Assembly: GCA_009377445.1 (NCBI GenBank)
Contig: WHUA01000020.1
Span: 1-64,000, forward strand
Direction: 5' to 3'
DNA: 64,000 bases
Source: Alphaproteobacteria bacterium
Lineage (GTDB): Bacteria > Pseudomonadota > Alphaproteobacteria > UBA8366
Shown here: piece by piece, positions 52,925 through 60,521 of the stretch
Numbering within the stretch: position 1 is the stretch's first letter
Layout of the letters: every line of letters begins with the position of its first letter
Translations under genes and position numbers: made by a program
Notes under the pieces: generated by a model
Seen by the model: only the letters and a program-made list of their open reading frames with translations
What the model was told of the DNA's origin: nothing
Databases searched by the model: none

Positions 52925-54242
52925 TGAGGTCCGCGAACCAGCGCGCCGAGGATTTCGGGGTCCGCTTCTGCGTCTCGTAGTCGACATGGACGATGCCGAA
53001 GCGCTGCGTGTATCCCGACCCCCATTCGAAGTTGTCGAGCAGCGACCACACGAGATAGCCGCGCACGTCGGCGCCGGCTTCGATCGCCTCGTGCATCGCA
53101 CCGATATAGGCGCTGAGGAAGGCGATGCGCTTCGGGTCGTCGACCTTGCCGTCGGCGCCGGGCTTGTCGTCCCCGCCGCAGCCGTTCTCCGTCACGTAGA
53201 CCGGCAGCTTGTAGCGCTGCGTGAGCTGGATCAGCACGTCGCGGAAATCGCCGGGATAGATCGGCCAGCCGATCTCCGACCGCGGCGCGTCGTCGGGCGG
53301 CCCTCCCCAGGCGAAGCCCCAGGTGGCCGAGGGGTCCGCCTTCACGAAGATCGGGCCGTAATGGTTCAGCCCGAACCAGTCGATCGGGCGGCAAATGCGC
53401 GCCATGTCGCCGGCCTGCACGTAAGGCTCGATCGCGGTCGCGATCAGCGGCGGATAGACGCCGAGGAGCTGCGGGTCCGGAAAGGCGCGGTTCCAGTGCT
53501 GATCCAGCATCTCGGCCGCATCCTCGTTCTCCGGCTTGCCGCCTTCGGCGCGCGTGAGCTGCCAGTTGTGGACAGCCCCGATCGATACCCCACGCACAAG
53601 CGACCGCAAGACGTCGACCGATGCGCCATGCGCCAGGTTGACGTGGTGGATCGCCTTCAGATGTGCCGCGCGGTCGGTGATCCCCGGCGCGCCCCAGTCG
53701 ATGGCGTAGCCGAACATCGTGAAGACGGCGAATTCGTTGAAGGTGGCGAAGCACTTCACCCGGTCGCCATAGCGCTTCGCCACCAGCGCGGTGTAATCGG
53801 CGAACCAGCCCGCGCTGTCGCGGTTAGTCCAGCCGCCGAGATCGTCGAGCGCCTGCGGCAGGTCCCAATGGTAGAGGCATAGCCAGGGCTCGATCCCCGC
53901 TTCCAGCACGGTGTCGACGAGGCGGTCGTAGAAGTCGAGGCCGGCCTCGTTCGCCACGCCCCGCCCCCGCGGCAGCACGCGCGGCCAGGCGACGGAGAAG
54001 CGATAGACCTGAAGGCCGAGCTCCTTCATCAGAGCCACGTCTTCGCGGTAGCGATGATAGTGGTCGCAGGCGACGTCGCCCGTATCGCCGTTGGCGACCT
54101 TGCCCTTCATGAGGCAGCGCGTGTCCCAGATGCTGAGACCGCGGCCGTCTTCGCGCGCCGCCCCCTCGATCTGGTAGCTCGAGGTCGACGAGCCCCAGAC
54201 GAAATCGCGCGGCCAGGTTGCCGCCGTCGGATCGGTCGCCAT
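52902..54242 (-). CDS. glycoside hydrolase family 1 beta-glucosidase
   Basis: A 446-residue GH1 enzyme, ATG 54242. The N-terminus FPRDFVWGSSTSSYQIEGA-like motif is present (residue 12 on) and GLQVYRFSVAWPRVLPRG lies near 70. The acid/base Glu is in FATFNEFAVFTMFGY near 162, where the usual Pro after Glu is Phe. The nucleophile Glu is in VYVTENGCGGDDK near 345. No signal peptide is seen, so it should act on imported beta-glucosides in the cytoplasm. Confidence 0.93.
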   Translation of the reverse strand: MATDPTAATWPRDFVWGSSTSSYQIEGAAREDGRGLSIWDTRCLMKGKVANGDTGDVACDHYHRYREDVALMKELGLQVYRFSVAWPRVLPRGRGVANEAGLDFYDRLVDTVLEAGIEPWLCLYHWDLPQALDDLGGWTNRDSAGWFADYTALVAKRYGDRVKCFATFNEFAVFTMFGYAIDWGAPGITDRAAHLKAIHHVNLAHGASVDVLRSLVRGVSIGAVHNWQLTRAEGGKPENEDAAEMLDQHWNRAFPDPQLLGVYPPLIATAIEPYVQAGDMARICRPIDWFGLNHYGPIFVKADPSATWGFAWGGPPDDAPRSEIGWPIYPGDFRDVLIQLTQRYKLPVYVTENGCGGDDKPGADGKVDDPKRIAFLSAYIGAMHEAIEAGADVRGYLVWSLLDNFEWGSGYTQRFGIVHVDYETQKRTPKSSARWFADLITATRVP

Positions 54243-54310
54243 GATTGCGCCTGTTTCTGCTGTGTGCCCGGACGGCATTTTATCACAGGCGCGGCGGCGT
54301 CCGCCGCGAC

Positions 54311-56593
54311 TTATCGCATCACCGAGGTGAGCAGCCGGTTCGTCTCCGCGAGACGCCTGCCGAGAAGGATGAGGATCGCCCGGTCGAAGGCGCGTGCGAT
54401 GTCGGGATCGTTGTCCCACATGCGCTGAAACGCTTCCTGGTCGAGCCGCGCGCCGGAAATCTCGTTGTCGACGACGACGGTCGCCGTCCGGGGCTCGCTG
54501 AGATAGAGCCCGATCTCGCCGATGACGGTGCCGGCAAGGTAGGTCTTGACGCGCACCCGGACACCGGCCTCCTGAAGGTAAATCGACGCCCGGCCGCTAT
54601 AGAGGATGTAGAGGCAATCCGACGGTTCGTTCTGGCGGACCAGCGTTTCTCCCGCCGCGAGGCGGAAGGTCGTCAGGTATCCCTGCAGGCGCCCCTGCGC
54701 TTCGGCCGTCGGCAGGGCCTCGAGAAGCCATCCCGGCCAGCCTTGCGGATCGCACGGACCGGCAGGCGCGGGAAGCGGGCGGCTGTCGAGCAGCCGGTTC
54801 TCATGCCATTCGAGCGCCTCGTCCCAGTCGTCGAAAACCTTGACCGTGGCCGACCCGGGATCCGACCTGGGATCGATGACGCCGCCCTTCGTCAGGAAAC
54901 TAACCTCGCCGGGCCCCAGCCCGGCGAGCGCTAGCTGGGCGCCGGCCTCCTCGATCATCTGTTTCAGCCGGCGGAAGCTGGTAACCGTCGCGTAGTCCAA
55001 TCCTTCGACGCGGCGGAAATCCAGGATCAGGACGTCGAGCGGCGGCAGGTCCTTCTCCGCGAGCCGGCTGCGCGCCCGCTGCACGATGCGATGGGCATTG
55101 CCGAAAAACAGGTATCCCTGCAACTGCAGCACGAGGCAGCGCTCCCCGTGCTGCTTTAGTTTTTCGCAGCAATCGGTGGTGCGCTCGACGCAACTGGAGA
55201 GATCGGACGCGGAGAATGCATGCTTTACAATCGGAACCTTCGAATACCCGATCTGGAAGAGGATGATCCCCGCCAGCGTCCCGAGGCCGAGGCCTTCGAG
55301 GTAGCCGATCAGGGCGGTCGTCATGACGATCAGCAGGACGACGTACCAATCGGCGCGCGGCAGCGTCGACCAGGTCTTCACGAGCCAGTCCCACAGGAAG
55401 CGGAAGCCCATGTAGAAGATGACGCCGGCCAGGATGGGGCGCGGAAAATAGGCCAGCGCCTCAGCGCCGAAGAACACGGCGGCGAGCCAGAACGCCACGA
55501 CGAGCAATGGCGTGAAGCGGCCCTGGCCGTGCATGTCCCTCAGCAGCAATGTCGCCGATAGGCTGTGATAGCAAGGCAAGCCGCCGAAGAGGCCCGCGCC
55601 AATGTTGCCGACGCCTATCGATTTCAATTCGCGGTTCAGGTCGGCCTCGCTGCGCAGTGCAAGCTCGAGCGCGCTCGCGTTGAGCAGGAGGCAGACGGTG
55701 GAAATCAGCACCACCGCGACGAGCGTGAATGAGAACTGGAACCAGAGGTCGAAGGGCATGCTGAGTATTTGGCCGAAGTCCGGGGTCATGTACAACGGCC
55801 CGGCTGGAAATGGGCCCAGCATCCAATTGCCGCTCGCCAGTTCCGCCCTCGAAACGCCGAGAGCGGCCGCGATCGCGTAGAACAGCAGCAGCGCCAGGGC
55901 GAGCATGGCCGGAAGGCCGAACGTGCCGGCATATCGCCGCGACAGCGCCAGGAGCGCGAGGCCGAACAGCACCGCCGGAAGCCAACGCGCCACCGCGTCC
56001 GGCGCCATGAACAGGGACAGGCTGCGCATCTCGAGCCGCGTGCCGGTCGCGATCCCGAAGCTGCCCATGACCATGAGCATGCCGACGCCGGCCAACACGC
56101 CCGCGACGACCGGATAGGGAATGAACCGGATGAAGTTGCCGAGGCGCAGCATGCCGAGGCCGACGAAGAAGAAGCCCGTGACGACGGCCGTGACCGCGTA
56201 CAGGACGAAGATCATGGCCGCCAGAACGGCGGGATCGGAAACGCCGGGATAGCCGCCTGCGATCGACGCGCCGAACAATCCCAGCAGGACGGCCGGCGCG
56301 GTCGGCGTCTCGACCAGGACGCCGCGGATGCTCGACGAGAAGGTGGCGATCACCGTCGCGAAGGCGCCGCCCACGATGATCGCCCCGATCCCGGCGCTCA
56401 GGTGCTCCTGCAGCGGTCCCGGCAGCGCCAGCGCCGCGGCGCCGACCGCGACGACGACCTTGGTGAAACCGACCGTGGCGGCGGCGACGATATTCGCGCC
56501 CACCGACGATAGTTTCGATAAAACTGATACCTTTCCCTCGTGGACCTGCACGACGGCGCCCCCCTGATGTCCTCCGTCGAGGACATTCCGCAT
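54311..56593 (-). CDS. SulP-type anion transporter with STAS and cyclic-nucleotide-binding domains
   Basis: A 760-residue membrane protein with three parts. Residues about 25-430 are the SulP/SLC26 transporter (GIGAIIVGGAFATVIATFSSS near 68, IGVGNIGAGLFGGLPCYHSL near 325). A STAS domain follows near 475-590 (LILDFRRVEGLDYATVTSFRRL near 530). The C-terminal 120 residues are a cNMP-binding fold (LYILYSGRASIYLQ near 665 and GEIGLYLSEPRTATVVV near 690). It would move sulfate or bicarbonate-type anions and may respond to cAMP. The start may be slightly later than 56593. Confidence 0.9.
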   Translation of the reverse strand: MRNVLDGGHQGGAVVQVHEGKVSVLSKLSSVGANIVAAATVGFTKVVVAVGAAALALPGPLQEHLSAGIGAIIVGGAFATVIATFSSSIRGVLVETPTAPAVLLGLFGASIAGGYPGVSDPAVLAAMIFVLYAVTAVVTGFFFVGLGMLRLGNFIRFIPYPVVAGVLAGVGMLMVMGSFGIATGTRLEMRSLSLFMAPDAVARWLPAVLFGLALLALSRRYAGTFGLPAMLALALLLFYAIAAALGVSRAELASGNWMLGPFPAGPLYMTPDFGQILSMPFDLWFQFSFTLVAVVLISTVCLLLNASALELALRSEADLNRELKSIGVGNIGAGLFGGLPCYHSLSATLLLRDMHGQGRFTPLLVVAFWLAAVFFGAEALAYFPRPILAGVIFYMGFRFLWDWLVKTWSTLPRADWYVVLLIVMTTALIGYLEGLGLGTLAGIILFQIGYSKVPIVKHAFSASDLSSCVERTTDCCEKLKQHGERCLVLQLQGYLFFGNAHRIVQRARSRLAEKDLPPLDVLILDFRRVEGLDYATVTSFRRLKQMIEEAGAQLALAGLGPGEVSFLTKGGVIDPRSDPGSATVKVFDDWDEALEWHENRLLDSRPLPAPAGPCDPQGWPGWLLEALPTAEAQGRLQGYLTTFRLAAGETLVRQNEPSDCLYILYSGRASIYLQEAGVRVRVKTYLAGTVIGEIGLYLSEPRTATVVVDNEISGARLDQEAFQRMWDNDPDIARAFDRAILILLGRRLAETNRLLTSVMR

Positions 56594-56904
56594 TTTTTAT
56601 TAGGACAATGCAGCGATGCCCGCATTGCCGAACCGATAGTAGAAGGGCGCGCGGCAGTGGACAAGCGCTGCGGCGAATGCCCGCTCGAGTCCCGCCAAAG
56701 ACGGCAATCTATCGAACACAAAGCAAAACCGTCATGCGCGTGCTCGACACGCGCATCCACGGATGGCCGATACGAGGCCCATGACCGGAACCACGACAAC
56801 CACTCCCTCCGGCCGCGCCATTGCCCGTTGGCAGATCGTTAACCTTTCTCGGCAACCATGGGTGCGGACGAGAAGACAGCCAGTTCCTTTCGGAAGGTTA
56901 GTCA
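56594..56904. other. 311-base intergenic region between SulP and lipoprotein genes
   Basis: No gene is supported. It should hold the divergent promoters of the two flanking genes. The hairpin ATGCGCGTGCTCGACACGCGCAT lies at 56734-56756, and its right half is the left member of the inverted repeat described below. Confidence 0.5.
56740..56761 (+). repeat. 22-base inverted repeat, left copy, flanking the lipoprotein gene
   Basis: The sequence starting GTGCTCGACACGCGCATC is the exact reverse complement of 58223-58244. The two copies bracket the lipoprotein gene (56905-58137) at a distance of about 1.46 kb. Confidence 0.8.
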
Positions 56905-58137
56905 ATGAACGTGTCGTTTCCGATACGCCAGTTCTTGCGGCGGCTCATAATGTTTTCGCTGCTCACCGCGGTTCTCGCCCTGCCGGCCTGCGGAGGGCTA
57001 GGCCTCACCAAGTCGGTCAACGACAGCGCCTATTTCTATCGCCTGACGGCCCGCTACACCCATGGGGAGGAGCCGATCGATGTCGACGTCGTCGTCGGCT
57101 GCTCGGTCCGGGTCACCGAATACCGTGGCGGCGACAGCGGATTCCTCGCCGCGATCTACCCTCGCTTTTACGTGCAGCGAACCCGCGACGGGCACGAGAT
57201 CATGCAGAACCTGCCGCTCATCTGCCGCGGCGAGACGACCGAGAACGGATTGATCCCCGCGGACTTCCTGCCCGGCGTGATCTGGTTCGAGAAGGCGAGC
57301 GACCGGCGGTTCGGCATTGCCTATGTCAGCGAGGACGCGTTCGAGAGCCCGAACGGCAAGCTGAAATTCCACGGCGCCTCGGTGCGGAAGGCGACGCTCG
57401 CGGAATGGGAGGCGTTTCTGAAACGGGCGGCCGGCAATGAGGGATTTCGGGAAAGATACTACACACCGGGACTGCGGGCCGGCGACGCGGCGCGTGTCCG
57501 GGCCAGCCGTGGCGCCGATATTGAGGCGGCTTCTTCTATTTTAGATTGCCGCGGGGTTCGCCGCTACGAGTTGTCCGAGGCGGCGCGGGCCGAGGTGCGG
57601 AGGTATTGGCCGGCAGACCGCCCGCGGTATTGGGCTAGCAAGGGTGGAAAATCGGAAGCCTTCCAGGCGCTGATGCGTCTAGAGAGAGCCACGCCGACCT
57701 TCGCCAACGGCTTCCGGTATCAGCAGCATTTCACGGGGGCAGCTTACGACTATGCCGGCTTTCCGACGCGGACACGTGGCGGCATGGCCTATAGCAAGAG
57801 TTTCAAGCTTGTGCCGCCTGAGCTTTTTCCGATGCGATGGGATCTGGGGATACCATGGATTTTCAATGATAGGGTGGCCGCGTCGTCCTATGTCGGTGTC
57901 GACGTCGATGTCGCTACCGGGCCGGGCAAGGGCTTCTTTTATTGTTACAAACCCGTGTCTCCGTCGGCGGGATTGTACGAGATCCTGCCCGATATTCGAA
58001 GCCGCACCGCTCAGATTCGTGTGGACGGGCAGGTTGTATCGGCGCCGGAGCCGAAGCGATGGAACGAGCCGCCGCGTACATTCTTTGAGAACGATCGATA
58101 CATGTACGAATTGGGGGGGTGGGGCGCTTGGCCCTGA
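56905..58137 (+). CDS. lipoprotein of unknown function
   Basis: A 410-residue protein with a lipoprotein signal (MFSLLTAVLALPACGG; lipobox LPAC, Cys near residue 29). The mature part starts with TKSVNDSAYFYRLTARYTHGEEP and has no family I recognise. Notable are VVGCSVRVTEYRGGDSG near 65, a GTATYDYAGFPTRT-like Tyr/Phe-rich segment near 280 and many Arg/Tyr/Phe residues. The second half of the gene is visibly AT-richer with rarer codons than its neighbours. It is bracketed by 22-base inverted repeats, and family C repeats follow, so it may have arrived by transfer. Confidence 0.75.
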   Translation: MNVSFPIRQFLRRLIMFSLLTAVLALPACGGLGLTKSVNDSAYFYRLTARYTHGEEPIDVDVVVGCSVRVTEYRGGDSGFLAAIYPRFYVQRTRDGHEIMQNLPLICRGETTENGLIPADFLPGVIWFEKASDRRFGIAYVSEDAFESPNGKLKFHGASVRKATLAEWEAFLKRAAGNEGFRERYYTPGLRAGDAARVRASRGADIEAASSILDCRGVRRYELSEAARAEVRRYWPADRPRYWASKGGKSEAFQALMRLERATPTFANGFRYQQHFTGAAYDYAGFPTRTRGGMAYSKSFKLVPPELFPMRWDLGIPWIFNDRVAASSYVGVDVDVATGPGKGFFYCYKPVSPSAGLYEILPDIRSRTAQIRVDGQVVSAPEPKRWNEPPRTFFENDRYMYELGGWGAWP

Positions 58138-58183
58138 CCGATGACCTAGGGGATTATCATGGCAGATGCACTAACGAGAGGGC

Positions 58184-58203
58184 AAAGGGGACAGACACCT
58201 TTT
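58184..58203. repeat. orphan RAYT/REP-type sequence
   Basis: AAAGGGGACAGACACCTTTT resembles the arm of a RAYT-associated palindrome but differs from the GGGGACAGAGCCC type at 14.1 kb, and has no second arm. It is probably a relic of another REP family. Confidence 0.5.
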
Positions 58204-58222
58204 CGACTCTAGGAACCACTGT

Positions 58223-58244
58223 CGTGGATGCGCGTGTCGAGCAC
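58223..58244 (-). repeat. 22-base inverted repeat, right copy, flanking the lipoprotein gene
   Basis: Exact reverse complement of 56740-56761; it runs straight into a family C repeat (CACTGCTGTCCGGT). Confidence 0.8.
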
Positions 58245-58534
58245 ACTGCTGTCCGGTCGAGCATCTGTCGGGCGGCCAGATCGGTGCACATGGACTCCCC
58301 GGACAAGCCGGGGAGTGACGATTTATTTGTAAATTCATATATTTACCGTCATGTCGCGGCTCGTTCCACTGCTGTCCGGTTGAGCGTCCATCGGGTCGCT
58401 AGATCGGCGCGCATGGACTCGCGGAACAGGTCCGCGAGTGACGATTCTATTTTATAACTAAATACTTGCCGTCATTGCCGCACTTGTTGCGGCAATCCAC
58501 GGACGGGTGCCGAGGTCGCATCGGTTTCGCGTCC
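58240..58534 (+). repeat. family C repeats in tandem: partial element plus composite copy 2
   Basis: 58240-58367 and 58368-58534 share the plan CACTGCTGTCCGGT, GATCGG-GC-CATGGACT, a stem-loop, GTGACGATT and an AT-rich core. The first has the stem CCCCGGACAAGCCGGGG, the second CTCGCGGAACAGGTCCGCGAG. The second matches 46582-46746 in reverse orientation. Confidence 0.85.
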
Positions 58535-58571
58535 CGGGACGGCCGGTTGCCGCCTACGCCAAGCGATCCGC

Positions 58572-59804
58572 TTATTCATGCCTCAGCGCGATGATCGGGT
58601 CGAGCGCCGCCGCCTTCCGCGCGGGGTAGTAGCCGAAGAAGATTCCGACCGCGGCGGAGAAGGCGACGGCCATGAGGATGGCCTCCGTGTCGATCAGCAT
58701 CGGCCATTCGCCGAGATGCGCCAGCAGCAGCGAGCCGGCCACGCCCAGCATCACGCCGATCAGGCCGCCGATGATGGAGAGCGACACCGCCTCGATGACG
58801 AACTGGGCCATCACGTCGCGGCTGCGCGCGCCGAGCGCCATGCGAAGGCCGATCTCGCTGGTCCGCTCGGTCACCGATACCAGCATGATGTTCATGATGC
58901 CGATGCCGCCGACGATCAGCGACACCCCGGCGACGGAGGCGAGCAGGATCGCCATGATGCGCGAGGATTCGGCGCGCGCCTCCAGCATCTCCGCCAGGTT
59001 GCGCACGTAGAAATCGTCCGGCTGCCCGTCGCGGATCTTGTGCCGGCGGCGCAGCAGATCCTTCGCCTGCTCCTCGACATCGGCGACTTCCTCGGTCGAG
59101 CGCACCTTTACCGTGATCGTGCCGACAAGGTCGCCGCGCACCTGGCGCCCGCCCAGCACGCGCTTCTTCGCTGACGACAGCGGCATCATGATCACGTCGT
59201 CCTGGTCCATGCCGGAGGGGCTTTGCCCTTTGGCCCGGAATACCCCCGCCACGACGAACGGCACCCGGTTGACGCGGACCGATTGTCCGATGGGATCGGA
59301 GTCGCCGAAAAGGTTCAAGGCGACCGTCTTGCCCAGGATGACCACCTTGGCGGCGGAGCGCTGCTCGGCCGGGGTGAAGCCGCGCCCTGTCTCGACGGCC
59401 CAGTCCCGGGCGTCGAGATAGTCGTTCGCCACGCCGCGGAAGACGGTGAACCAGTTGCTGTTGCCGGCGACCACCTGCCCCGAGCCGCCCACCGATGCGC
59501 CCGAATACTGAACGGCTTCGATCTCTTTAGTCAGCGCCAGCGCATCGCCTTCGGTAAGCGATGGCTTGGTGCCGGAACCCGTGCGCCGGCCGCCGCTGGT
59601 GCGGCTGCCGTTGACCACGATCAGCAGGTTCGTGCCGAGGTTCTGAATCACGGACTGGACGCGCTGCTCGGCGCCCGCGCCGATCGCGACCATGGCGATT
59701 ACCGCGGCGACGCCGATGATGATGCCGAGCGCGGTCAGCACCGAGCGCATCAGATTGCTGCGGAGCGCCACGAAGGCGGTAAGCAGGCAATCGAGATAGC
59801 TCAT
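58572..59804 (-). CDS. MacB-like ABC transporter permease (FtsX superfamily)
   Basis: A 410-residue permease with an N-terminal helix (GIIIGVAAVIAMVAIGAGAE near residue 30), a large periplasmic MacB_PCD domain (residues about 50-270) and three C-terminal helices (VSLIVGGIGIMNIMLVSVTERTSEIG near 290). It is the separate form of MacB, whose E. coli version is fused to its ATPase. It forms a tripartite efflux or export unit with the two upstream genes; its ATG overlaps the ATPase stop by four bases. Cargo is unknown. Confidence 0.93.
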   Translation of the reverse strand: MSYLDCLLTAFVALRSNLMRSVLTALGIIIGVAAVIAMVAIGAGAEQRVQSVIQNLGTNLLIVVNGSRTSGGRRTGSGTKPSLTEGDALALTKEIEAVQYSGASVGGSGQVVAGNSNWFTVFRGVANDYLDARDWAVETGRGFTPAEQRSAAKVVILGKTVALNLFGDSDPIGQSVRVNRVPFVVAGVFRAKGQSPSGMDQDDVIMMPLSSAKKRVLGGRQVRGDLVGTITVKVRSTEEVADVEEQAKDLLRRRHKIRDGQPDDFYVRNLAEMLEARAESSRIMAILLASVAGVSLIVGGIGIMNIMLVSVTERTSEIGLRMALGARSRDVMAQFVIEAVSLSIIGGLIGVMLGVAGSLLLAHLGEWPMLIDTEAILMAVAFSAAVGIFFGYYPARKAAALDPIIALRHE

Positions 59805-60520
59805 GCGGACGCCCCGGCGGTATCCGCCACCGGCGCGATCCGCTCGTCCCCAACGAGATGGCCGTCGCGGAAACGCAGCACCCGGCGCGCCGCGCGCGCG
59901 ACCTCCGCGTCATGCGTGACCAGGATGATGGTGATGCCACGGCCGTTCAGCCGGTGGAACAACGCAAGAATCTCCTGGCCGGTCGCCGAATCGAGCGCGC
60001 CCGTCGGCTCGTCCGCCAGGATCAGCAGCGGGTCGTTGACCAGCGCGCGGGCGATCGCGACGCGTTGCATCTGCCCGCCGGAAAGCTGGGCGGGCGTATG
60101 GTGAATGCGCGCGCCGAGCCCAACCGCCTCGAGCGCGCGTTCCGCCATCTCCTTGCGCGTGCGCCGGTCGCGGCGGCCGTACATGAGCGGCAGCTCGACG
60201 TTGCCGAGCGCGCTCGCCCGCGGCAACAGGTTGAAGGACTGGAAGACGAAGCCGATCTTGCGATTTCGTGTCTCGGCCAGCGCGTCGCGATCGAGCAGCG
60301 AAACGTCCTCGCCGTCGAACAGGTAGGCGCCGGCGGTTGGCGTGTCGAGACAGCCGAGAAGCTGCATGCAGGTCGACTTGCCCGATCCGGACGGCCCCAT
60401 GATGGCGAGGAACTCGCCGCGGTCGATCGACACGGTGAGGCCTTCGAGCGCATGAACGACCTGAGCGCCGACGACATAGTCCCGGCCGAGGCCGCGCGTC
60501 TCGATGATGGGGGCGCCCAT
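59801..60520 (-). CDS. MacB-type ABC transporter ATP-binding protein (LolD/MacB family)
   Basis: A 239-residue ATPase with all motifs: Walker A GPSGSGKSTCMQ near residue 42, Q-loop FVFQSFNLLPRASAL near 90, signature LSGGQMQRVAIARAL near 145, Walker B LILADEPTGALDSATG near 165 and H-loop VTHDAEVAR near 200. It powers the FtsX-type permease encoded next. It starts 2 bases after the stop of the adaptor gene. Confidence 0.95.
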   Translation of the reverse strand: MGAPIIETRGLGRDYVVGAQVVHALEGLTVSIDRGEFLAIMGPSGSGKSTCMQLLGCLDTPTAGAYLFDGEDVSLLDRDALAETRNRKIGFVFQSFNLLPRASALGNVELPLMYGRRDRRTRKEMAERALEAVGLGARIHHTPAQLSGGQMQRVAIARALVNDPLLILADEPTGALDSATGQEILALFHRLNGRGITIILVTHDAEVARAARRVLRFRDGHLVGDERIAPVADTAGASA

Positions 60521-60521
60521 G

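Larger units (their letters stand above)
58138..58571. other. 434-base intergenic block of repeats
   Basis: No gene is supported. In order it holds a RAYT-type half palindrome (58184-58203), the right 22-base inverted repeat (58223-58244), a partial family C element (58240-58367) and the composite element copy 2 (58368-58534). Confidence 0.8.

Noticed and set aside
58119..58457. 112-codon frame after the lipoprotein gene
   Set aside because: It runs through the family C repeats and its product is a translation of the repeat stem-loops.
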